64,000 nt of DNA from Chamaelirium japonicum. Its lineage: Eukaryota; Streptophyta; Magnoliopsida; Liliales; Melanthiaceae. The notes under the pieces are model-generated. The model was not told the DNA's origin, did not search any database, and worked only from the letters and a program-made list of their open reading frames with translations. Shown piece by piece: positions 1-10,448 of the stretch; position 1 is the stretch's first letter, and the number at the start of each line of letters is the position of its first letter. Made by a program: the position numbers and the translations under genes. The stretch lies in assembly GCA_947650365.1 (NCBI GenBank), contig OX393551.1, positions 8,407,041 through 8,471,040 on the forward strand, given 5' to 3'.

Positions 1-767
1 CCGCTGTTATGATCAATTGAGGAAGATCATTCAACAAATCAACGTAGCATTTGGTGAAATTTTCAGCCTAGTTGCTGAAATTCAACAATGTTCAGCAATA
101 AACAATACGGGGATTAATGTTTTTATAATAAAACTGATTTTAGCTCATAAAAGCTGCCTCTTTTCACCAAAAACAACTCTCCAACAGATACAAGTACAAA
201 AGGACTCAAAAAACAAAATATATAGGACTAAAACTGAACCAGGATATGATTCTTACTAGCATTTATAAGCTTTCTGCAACTTCTGAGGATTTATCTCTGA
301 TTTTCTGGACACATTTTACTCATTTTCAAGAGACTTCTTTAGAAAACAAAAAAAGAAAGGGTGGAAATAATCCAAATAGACTCCCTTGTGACCCTAAGAA
401 GGATTACAAAAGGAAGTCACATTGAGGGTGGAGATCTCGCCCCCACAAGAGTGGAGTCACGGGAGTCCTCCCCCGTAGGTGGACCTGGTGAGTGAGAGAG
501 TCCCAAACTACTTTCTCACGGGGAGAGGACTCTAGCCCTTATAGTTTCCCTCCTTTTCTATTTTGAAATAGATTTGACTGTAATTTAAATGCCTATCTTA
601 AAGCTTTGTGTCTAAGCCCCTTCTTTGACTGTAGTTCAAAGGAAGGTCTATAACCATTATAAACAAAGCAACAAATGGAAAAGACATTGTAAGGAGTAAG
701 GACTCAAACTGGACTCCAATTACATGTTAAAAACAATGAACTGAAATCTATTTGGGCTCTAAAATTG
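1..767. other. AT-rich non-coding sequence
   Basis: I see no gene or recognisable element here. The short reading frame near the left edge has no family resemblance. Positions 420-545 are locally GC-richer and could be a fragment of an LTR, but no termini or target duplication are visible. Confidence 0.5.
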
Positions 768-1132
768 CTTAGAGAAATATTAATTTTGCATCAGTTTTTT
801 TGGGTTAGAGAAATCTCGTATTCATCAAGAAGCATGTAATATACTCGTTGTAGGCGTTTGGATCTGTCTACATAATTTTGCATGATTCAGAAGCTCTCTT
901 GAGCAGGCTTTCTATGCCGCTTGATCAATAACTAACAATACATCAAGTGGTTAGAGAAATATTGCTTTTGCACCGGTCATCTCGGGTTAGAGAAACCTTA
1001 ACTCTATCTAGAAGCGTGGAATATACTCTTTGTACATGTCTTAATCCATATACATGTGTTTCCATGATCCAAGAGCTCTCCCGACTAGTTCTTCTGTGCC
1101 ACTTGATTAATAACTAACAATAGATATGCGAT
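768..1132. repeat. Tandem repeat, about 180-bp unit, two copies plus a remnant
   Basis: Two diverged units run from about 768 and from about 949. Both begin with a GTTAGAGAAATATT-like word and end near a CACTTGAT-TAATAACTAACAATA word. A third partial unit resumes at 1629-1690, beyond the hAT element at 1141-1620, so the array existed before that insertion. Function is unknown; it is not coding. Confidence 0.6.
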
Positions 1133-1140
1133 AGCTGGAG

Positions 1141-1620
1141 GTAGGGCTAGCAATTTTGGACCCGACACGGCAGACCCGACACGATCCGACACGAAGTTAG
1201 CGGGTTTGGGTCAGGGTTAAACGGGTTCGGGTTGTAAACAGGTCGACATGATAGACCCGTTTAATAAACGGGTCGGGTTCGGGTTTAGGGTCTGGACACG
1301 ATAGACCCGGGAAGACCCGTTTAAAATTTAACGGGTAGGGTCGGGTCGGGTCTACCCGCAATCCGATACTGTAATATATAGTACAAACGGCTCTATCGGG
1401 TCAGGTCGGGTCTAGTCGGATTGGGTTAACTGAATAGACCCGTGTGGTAAACGGGTCTAATGGGTCTTATCGGGTCTACCCGTTTATAAATGGGTCAGGT
1501 ACGGGTTTAGGATCTAGACACGATTAATCAAATGGGTTGGGTCCGGGTCTAGGGGTTTTGGACACGACCCGAAACTAGACACGACACGAACTCGATCCGA
1601 CATGACCCATTGCCACCCCT
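1141..1620. mobile_element. Non-autonomous hAT element (MITE), copy 1
   Basis: The 480-bp element is flanked by a perfect 8-bp direct duplication AGCTGGAG (1133-1140 and 1621-1628), the size typical of hAT transposition. Its ends are imperfect inverted repeats of the AGGGGTGGCAAT type; the right end reads ATTGCCACCCCT. The interior is filled with permutations of GGGTCGGGTC / GACCCGACACG and has no coding capacity. A second member in the opposite orientation lies at 58459-58926. It would have been moved in trans by a hAT transposase. Confidence 0.85.
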
Positions 1621-1628
1621 AGCTGGAG

Positions 1629-2010
1629 GATCTCTCCCAAGTAGGTCTTTCAAGCCACTTGATCATTAATTAAGAGTAGATATGTCATTTCGGGAAACCT
1701 TGACGTCACGTATTGATTAATCGATTTCTCCGAGGCACCTTGATGTTCATTGATGTTCGACTTTGAAGTTTGGATATCTTTTTTCGCCCTCTATGCTTCT
1801 TGTTGCATGAAGTCTTTATTAGATGATCTACAATAGAAGTAACACAATTCAAATCTGGGATTGATATATTCGAGACTAACATAGGTGTACGACTCGTTGG
1901 CTTCTCCAGGAAAGTGGTGTGTGTATATTACAATTATCCATCAAACATAGAGTATAGTAGAGCTTTTTCAATGTATTTGTCACTTCACTACATCTTATCC
2001 AAATGTCATG
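1629..2010. other. Non-coding; remnant of the 180-bp tandem repeat then unique sequence
   Basis: Positions 1629-1690 continue the tandem array interrupted by the hAT element. The rest shows no gene or element that I recognise. Confidence 0.5.
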
Positions 2011-2273
2011 ATGCAGGACGAATCGTGGGAAAAATGGAATACCGCCGATGGGGGAGGATGATAGAGGTGAAGGGAGAAGGATAAGGAGAAGTTTCTTTTC
2101 CAGGGCATTCTCGAGCCCTACGACCTAGGAATACTCGGTGCAATGGCGACGGTGAGAGACCCATAGGTCTCGAAGTGCAATGGAAAGAAACTTCTCCTTA
2201 TCCTTCTCCCTTCACCTCTCTATCATATTCCTCCATCGGCGATATTCCATTCATCCCGCGATTCGTACTGCAT
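2011..2273. repeat. Long imperfect palindrome (foldback, possible MITE)
   Basis: A left arm of about 90 bp from 2011 (starting ATGCAGGACGAATCG) is matched in reverse by a right arm of about 90 bp ending at 2273 (CGATTCGTACTGCAT). The arms share the GAAGGGAGAAGGATAAGGAG stretch almost perfectly. A loop of roughly 75 bp separates them. No clear target duplication is visible, so the mechanism is open. It could also be part of an LTR, because a tRNA-Met-type primer-site word follows at 2279. Confidence 0.75.
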
Positions 2274-3055
2274 TAGTTTGGTATCAGAGTCCCGTCATGA
2301 CATTCTATCAATTATGACTGGTTCCCTCAAACTCGATCTAACTATGCTAATAAGTTCCTTTATTCCCTTCATGCAACTAAGACTAAAGTCTACAAGCATT
2401 TTATCCAACTCCAAAAATATCTGCTTGTTTTCTTTCGCCCTCCGTCGTCCAGTTTGGATTTCGCCATTCATTCTCTCGTTGGAGAACAAGCCACCCACTC
2501 TTGGTCTCTCGAATAAACATTTACCGACTGGTCTTTGCGTATGCATCTACGACCATTCACAGACTTTATTCTTCTTAATCGAGCTCCGAGATGCGTGTTG
2601 GGGCACGCCGGATGGCAGTGGTGGTCCACTAGTGTGCCGAAACATTATGTCTTAAAGATGACATGATGCGGGAGCATCTAAACAATCAACAAATTTATTA
2701 AGAAATAAATTAACGCAATAATGAAATAAACCTTAAGTGTATGTAATATGTGAAGCTAAAATAGAGATAAGAGAGGAAGTAGATAGAAATGGAGGGAGTG
2801 GAGAGAATGATCGATGGTTGTTACGTCTACTCCGTTGCCAGCCGGAAAAAAGATAGCATCTTCTAGATAGAAAAGGAGAAGTGAATATTAAAAAAATTGA
2901 AAAAAAAATGCAAACCCGATGTTGTTGGAGCTCTTTGATGGTCGTCAGCGGTCTCTAGTGGCCGCCCCTTCCCCCTCCTCTTCCTCTATTTATCTCTCGA
3001 TTCTCTCTAAAAGGACAATAGCCACGTTCAAGTTTTTGGGGTGGGTGAATACTGC
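2274..3055. other. Non-coding; possible retroelement remnant
   Basis: TGGTATCAGAG at 2279-2289 matches the initiator tRNA-Met primer-binding word used by copia and TRIM elements, which suggests a decayed LTR just to the left. No gag or pol homology follows. The short frames over 2278-2655 look accidental. Confidence 0.35.
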
Positions 3056-3224
<169 letters not shown>

Positions 3225-4785
3225 TTGCTTGACAACAATGACTGCCTATCGCCATGCATCAACACTGGAGGTAACCTTTAATTTGATGATAGACGGAGAA
3301 TGAACACGCGATCTAGTCTGTGGTCTCACCTCTTTCTCTTCATGCTCTCTTTGAATCTTAAATATGGATCTTTTTTAAATACCATTCTAATAACTTGCTA
3401 TCTTATTACTAGTGCACTAGTAATTTAGTCAAATGTCTCATAAATAGTCCTCGTGTCTTGCTTTTTTAGGACCACGGCTTCCTTGCTCCACCACTTGGAT
3501 TCACTACTAAGAAATGTAGTATTGTAGTGGGAGGTGTGACGGCGTCATAATTGTTTGACCAAGTGTTGTTTAAATGGTGGTGATTGTGTTAAAAACCGCA
3601 GTGGGAGTATCGGTTAAGAAAATTAATAATTGAACTTTTATTGGGAAAAAGTGTCGAAGAAAGAGGCCATGCATTAGCAAACAATGAAGAAAAGAAAACC
3701 ATTCTCACGATTATCGGTTAATTTCAAAGGAAGAAAAAAGGAAGGTGTTTTATATTTAGTAAATTTACTCAAATCATAGTACTTGGACTATGTATGTTTG
3801 AAGTGAACTTGGTATTGTAGGGATTCAGTAGGTCCTCTTCTAAATTTGGACCCAACCTAGTTAAATAGAAAATAACCTTGAATTGTAGGACATCAAACTG
3901 ATTTCAAAAAAGTACTTAGTTGAAATGGTTATTGCTCCATCGAACGGGTATAAAATGAAGCCAAAGGAATCCTCGAAGACCACACTACGTGTATCTTATA
4001 ACAATGAGTAGTAAAAAGCCTAAACATTGGGAAGGTACTTACCTAGCTATATAACTTGATGTGGAGAGGTATTGACCGGAGAAAAAGTTACAAATGATAC
4101 CACTAGTGTAGAACTTTTAGATATTATTTAGCTTTAACATATTGACAATATGAGGAATGCAATATAATAATTTGAGGGGATTTTTGACAATGTGCTCAGG
4201 AACATTTTAGTTTGTCTAGTTCATTGACAGTGCTACTATCACAGAGTAACGATGAAAAGTCCTTGATGATAGGATCAAAGATGCAAGTCAATGAGGATGA
4301 TCTAAATGCACAAAAAAATGTATTCAAATGTAGGATATTTGATGTTAGTTCTGTATTTGATATCATTGAAAAGTATTGAGAGCAAGATATGTGATTAGAA
4401 TTGAAAAAACGAAGTAAGTTTTGGAAGACATTGAGGAAGGCTGACACAGATATCAAGCTCCACTTTCATGATAGGGCTCCGAGTTTGAAATGAGTCAAAT
4501 GACTAGATTTTTCATCAATTAGGGTGTTTAGATGCACATAACTCTAGTTACCACTTCCACTATTTGTTTTGATGCAATCTCATGACCAAAGTGGTGGTAC
4601 TTGGTTTGGATCTACTTGGTTTGGGCTTGGTTGGTCGAGCTAAGATTAGGCTAACTAGGTTGTGTTAGGTTGTTTTGAGACCTTTTATCAATGCAATCTC
4701 AAGTCCCCATTAATATGGAGTTGACAATGGGGCATAGCTCAATTTATGAAGGCTTCGAAGTAAGATTTAATAAGTAATTCGGCCA
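3225..4785. other. AT-rich sequence without a recognisable gene
   Basis: I checked both strands and saw no protein family, RNA gene or paired terminal repeat. Confidence 0.5.
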
Positions 4786-4893
4786 AATGTCAACTTGATG
4801 GCAGTTTGGTAGAAAACTTACAAGGCAACTTTGCAAGAGAGGGGCTTGCCAAGAAATTCAAAAGGCTAGTTGGCCAGTAGAGAGGCCTACCTT
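4786..4893 (+). repeat. Diverged direct repeat, left copy
   Basis: About 108 bp containing GCTTGCCAAGAAATTCAAAA and ending at a GAGGCCTACCTT word. It is repeated with divergence at 6075-6190 in the same orientation, about 1.2 kb away. The two may be LTR fragments or an ancient duplication. Confidence 0.55.
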
Positions 4894-5602
<709 letters not shown>

Positions 5603-6655
5603 TCATTTAAATCCAAACGTTGACCTTATGAAACTAATCTGAAACTTGCTTAACATAAAGCAACCTAAAACTATTTGTATATGAATTCAACTGCATCTAA
5701 TTTTCTGATTTTAAGCTGATTTTTTGTGCCCATTATGATTTAATATGGGAGTTTTTTTATTGTGAAGATTGAAGTTTGATTTCCAATGAGCCATGCAAGC
5801 CTTAAATATATTGAGTTATGCCTTTAACAAAGCAACAGATTCAAGATACTTAATCGTTGGTTTTTATCTTGCATTAGTCACTTCCATTGCATGGCCTATC
5901 TCTTAATCTTATTTTGGATCCAAAAGGAAGCTGTAAACCTTAGGCTTCAAAATGAAATAAGACACTACATCAAATTAGGTAACCACATCATCGTCGTCGT
6001 CGTCATCATCATCATCATCATCATCAAGCTGGGGTCAAATATCATAAATATTGTTAAGAATTTTCCAACAATTTGCCAACTTGACGTCAACCCTCTAGAT
6101 TGGTGATGAAAACCTAGCCAGGTAACTTGGCAAGAAAGGAGCATGCCAAGAAACCTAAAAGGCTAGTAACCAGTAGGGAGACCTACCTTATTTGTTACGC
6201 AATTTAAGCTCAAACAAGAAGGGAAGAACCTTCAAGGTTCCCCTAGACTAGAAAAAGAGACTAGAAGGCAACATTTGATATAGGGGATTGCATTTATCTT
6301 TGTGGCGCACGTTATAAACCAAAGAGCTGAAATAAAACAATATTTATGTATCAAGTTAAGTACCCTAAAAATGCTAATTACAATAGAAGTTCCTTCCTAC
6401 AAAAATTCGAGATATTAAAGTGCCAAGTTGTCAACATTCATGCATCCTGCATTATTTGAAGATGCTCTCACAATGATGTTTTTTATTGCAAGTTGTTAGT
6501 GGTGATTATCTTCCATGAATATTATGTTATTGTATAGAACTCGAGCTTTGCTTCATCATTCACTTAATGTCAGCTATATCCATATGCATGCAACTGGCAA
6601 GTTATGTAATCACCGATAGAGTCTATTGTTATTTGTTAGATAGATTGTGTTCGAC
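5603..6655. other. Non-coding with a trinucleotide microsatellite and a diverged repeat
   Basis: A (GTC/ATC)n trinucleotide run lies at 5988-6026. The right copy of the 108-bp direct repeat lies at 6075-6190. No gene is visible up to the Cassandra element. Confidence 0.6.
6075..6190 (+). repeat. Diverged direct repeat, right copy
   Basis: It matches 4786-4893 in the same orientation, including the GCCAAGAAA, AAAAGGCTAGT and GACCTACCTT words. Confidence 0.55.
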
Positions 6656-6845
6656 TGTGACGACCAAGATCCAATAGGCCAATAGCCAAGAGCCAAGACT
6701 CCTGAGGCTGTGATGCCTAGATGAATGAGGTGAGGTGATGTGAGGTGTACAAGGCCACGAGTTAGCCCCACATTGCCTGGAGGGAAGGAGATCCTGAGCT
6801 ACTTATATAATTTCCCCTCTCAAGAATAGAAGACAAGTTTTAAAA

Positions 6846-6950
6846 ACCGTGAGCCGCTACGAAGTTCGTAAGAACTCCGTAGTTAAGCGTGCTCGGGCGA
6901 GTGTAGTACTAGTATGGGTGACTCTTCTGAGAAGTCCTCGTGCGGGCATG
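6846..6950 (+). ncRNA. 5S rRNA-like promoter/RNA segment in Cassandra 5' LTR
   Basis: The core matches plant 5S rRNA: AGAACTCCGTAGTTAAGCG, then GTAGTACTAG, then GGGTGAC and GAAGTCCTCGTG. These words cover the A-box, intermediate element and C-box of the RNA polymerase III internal promoter. The 5' third is strongly diverged, and the C-box area reads CTCTTCTGAGAAG rather than the usual CTCCTGGGAAG. It is element-borne, not a genuine 5S gene. Confidence 0.85.
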
Positions 6951-7257
6951 TGCAAAGCGAACAATATCTTGTGTGTTTGGAGTGGATGTTACAAAATGGT
7001 ATCATAGCCGGTTCTCCTTGCAATGGGGGGGTCTAACCCTACACATGGACGTGTAGCCCTTAAGGGGGGTGGATTGTGACGACGAAGATCCAATAGGCCA
7101 ATAGCCAAGAATCAAGACTCCTGAGGCTGTGATGCCAAGATGGATAAGGTGAGGTGGGGTGTACAAGGCCATGAGTTAGCCTCACAATGCCTGGAGAGAA
7201 GGAGATCCTGAGCTACTTATATAATTTCCCCGCTCAAACATAGAAGACGCGTTTTAA

Positions 7258-7362
7258 AACCGTGCGCCGCTACAAAGTTCGTAAGAACTCCGTAGTTAAG
7301 CATGCTCGGGCTATAGTAGTACTAGGACGGGTGACTCTCCTGGGAAGTCCTCGTGCGGACAT
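7258..7362 (+). ncRNA. 5S rRNA-like segment in Cassandra 3' LTR
   Basis: Same segment as in the 5' LTR. The C-box area (GGGTGACTCTCCTGGGAAG) is closer to canonical 5S, but there is a small change just upstream of GTAGTACTAG (CGGGCTATAGTAG). Confidence 0.85.
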
Positions 7363-7406
7363 GTGCAAAGCGGACAATATCTTGTGTGTTTGGGGCAGAT
7401 GTTACA

Positions 7407-10400
7407 TAGACTGTCGGTCTATTGTTATATTTAAAGATAAATTGTTCTGTTTTGGCTAAGTGGCTGTTTAATTATAGGATTCAATTTTGTTTAGTTGAGC
7501 TTTTTATGTAGATAAATATAAGAAATGACTAGTAAGACAATTTGATGGAAATGTGTAGCTGCTTCCTCCATAGTAAAAAGTTGATTCTTTTAATTTTACT
7601 ACTTCATTTTTTCTGGTTTTTTTATTTTCCTTTTTAATTTTCTCTTTTTACTGTTAGTTATGTTTTTATTAATTTTAAAACTTTTAACCAAAATAGCCTA
7701 ACTCAAATCCGGCAGCGTCTGAAACTTTTCATTTTGGGCTCGATCTTAATACTAATACTAGTCCGAAGACTACGAACTCAGATCTCAAACTTGAGAAACC
7801 CATGAAAAGAAAAAACAAAATATCTGAATAAACAATTGGGAGGAATATCTAACTAGTGTGAATTGAAGCTAAGCAGATCTCATGAATTTTAATTTATAAA
7901 TCCTAAAGAGTTTAATAATTTAATTATGATGGTGCATGTTTATTCTTGTATTCTAGTGTACCAAATGGGTGTCCAGTTATTTATAAGAAATTGTAATCGA
8001 AGCTGAAGTTTGATGTACTGGCAGTCCAAATGCGTATGAGCCGTCTAACCATGGAGAAAAATTGTTGTGTAAATTGCCCGATGCAAACAAGTCTCAGTTA
8101 GTGGTTCATATAGATTTTTTGATCCTAATGTAAAATAGTATTCTCCGCATTGCAATATTAACTCAAGTTACTCAACTTTGACTTATATGTTCATGTTATT
8201 GACAGCTTAGATTTTATGTCTCCTATGTATTGGTGATACTCAATACTGTGGAAGTGTGGCTAACTGATGGTGACAAGTTGTCATCATTTTGTTATTGATT
8301 TCATTCTTAGCTTGCACAACTACAAGAAAGTAGTTTCTGCAAAATTCTATGTCCATATTTCTTGTGGCTGAATTTTGGAACCAGTTGTTAGCTTGTTTCT
8401 ACTTTTTTTTTACATCTGGAAGCACTAAAAAAAAGAAAAATTTTAATAAAAAACAAAAAAAAGGCAAGTTGAGAAGCAAAGGCCAAAGTTTCTTCTTTTT
8501 GCAATGAAAACAAATCACAAGTGCAATAGTAGATCATAGCTAGCCCACTCTATCACTCCTATTCTACTTTAGGTACTAGTTCTCTCCATGAATTAAGTAT
8601 TCATTGATGCAATCTAGGATTAGGGTCGTAAGGAGTAAGTTAGATCAGAGTTTTAGGATTGGTTTTGTTGACTTCTGATCCTATTTGTTGTCCTTTGTTT
8701 TATTTTACATTTTACCTTAACTTTTGTGTATTTTCATAAAAGGATCCATTTTGAGCAAATTACGGTTGGTTGAAACTTGAAAGTGAATACGCAAGGTTAC
8801 GATATGAATGATTTTGGGATTTCTTTAGTTACCCATTTGCTTTAACGGTTAGGACTATAATGCTAATCAATGGTTTAAATTAAGTCTAGGTTTATTAGGG
8901 TTCAAGTGTATGATAAATTTAGGGTTTAGGCCAACCTCAAGAGTAATTGTTTGATGAATGGACAAAAATATACCCCTTTGTATTTTTCTTTCTAGTTTAT
9001 TAGGTAGTAATTAGCCTTTCTGATCGTGGTCTCTGGCCATATTGTGGATTTAGCTGCCCCTTTCCTTCTCTTCCTTCTTACTCTACTGCTTTTATGCAGA
9101 ATTTTGATTCGTGAATTTTTCGGAGATTAATTGGGATTGTAATGAGTTTCCAGATTTTCCTATAACTTTGAGGTTCTGCCAACCTGTGGAGACATGCGCT
9201 GACTCCAGAGGGAAATGCATGTGAATTATGAGACAATTGATATCTCATGAATCAATGATTCAAAAGGATGAACAGTTTGCAGAGATCATGACATACTTGA
9301 GAATAGTTGAACCATTACATGAAGATGATTCGGTAGAGATCAGATGAAGTCCAATGATTGAAGATGCATCGGATGCAAATTCTGTACACAATAATATGCT
9401 AGAAATTGTTAATAGACCCTATTTCCACATTTAAGTTACATCTAATCGTTTTCTAGTAGGTATACATATTGTGGACACTCAAACATGATTTTTTGTCCAT
9501 CTAAACAAATTCGGCATCCTAAGCCATATTCAATACACATATTGATTTTTGCTGAATAGGTCTTAAACATGGGCACTATATCTAAAGAAGCCGTGAACAC
9601 GGAACTTAATATGAACCAGCATTATACTATAGAACATAGATCAAACAAACATAAAATACCGAAAACGAAATCCATATTGCTTAAAAGGAAATTTTTGCAC
9701 TCAAATTCTGTTGATACTTTCTTGGATTCTTATGTAGATCCATCAGTGTGTTAAAGAATCATGCATGATTTAACAAAAGGCATTGCTAGTGGTAGACCAG
9801 ATTGTTTCTTTGCAATTTGGACCCAAAAAGACCGAAAACTCATCTTGCCTCTTCCAACCTTGTATGATCCTCAATTCAGTTCACTTCCACTTCTGATTGG
9901 TGGAGCGGACCACAAAATCCTGCTAAGAAGAAACTTTTGAGGGAGAACCGTCCCAAAACACCCCCGAACAAAAATACTTCACGATGGTGAGGCCAGATTT
10001 CTAGCTTGAATGTTGCATTAATGTTTCGGACTTTTCACATTGGGGTACTATTAGTACACAATAAGCCTTGTTTCATACCTTATTTTCACCAGTACATTAT
10101 GTGCCATTGACAAGGAAAGGTACATACCAATACCTTAATCCTTGCTACCATCCCTCTCCATCTTTGTGTCTCCAAGATCTAATACTTGCACTGCTACTTT
10201 CGCAAAACTATCGCTGTATTTTCCATGTAATATTAATGTGCGTTTTGCATATGTATGTGTAACCTACCATATATGTATATACACTATTCTGTAAGTTACC
10301 CAAAGAAACCTGAGGGGCTAAAAAGTTTTTTACTATTCGAATTCTCTTTTCTGATAAAAACAAGTGAATGACAATGGTACTCAGTAAAAGAAAATATGTT

Positions 10401-10448
10401 CTGGTAAAAAATTTTTTCCTTACCTCAAACTTTTTGAATTTTCTATAG
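7407..10448. other. Non-coding; possible CSLC intron 1 or 5' flank
   Basis: No exon encoding the CSLC N-terminus is present. Around 9569-9960 a broken + strand frame (65-residue stretches separated by stops) could be the ghost of a coding sequence, but I do not recognise the family. The remainder is AT-rich unique DNA. Confidence 0.5.

Larger units (their letters stand above)
6656..7406 (+). mobile_element. Complete Cassandra-type TRIM retrotransposon with 5S rRNA-like sequence in its LTRs
   Basis: Two LTRs (6656-6993 and 7075-7406) begin TGTGACGAC and end GATGTTACA. The 5' LTR is followed by TGGTATCATAGC (6997-7008), a near match to the initiator tRNA-Met primer site. A purine tract AAGGGGGGTGGA precedes the 3' LTR. 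The internal region is only about 80 bp and codes for nothing. The flanking 5-mers TCGAC and TAGAC differ at one base, consistent with an aged target duplication. Each LTR contains a 5S rRNA-like segment, the hallmark of Cassandra. The element must depend on proteins of other retroelements. Confidence 0.93.

Noticed and set aside
2278-2655. 125-residue frame after the TGGTATCAGAG word
   Set aside because: It has no gag-like features, and an overlapping frame is open on the other strand. I could not support a protein.
6846-6950. A functional 5S rRNA gene
   Set aside because: It lies inside an LTR, is repeated in the second LTR and is diverged in the 5' third. It is part of Cassandra.
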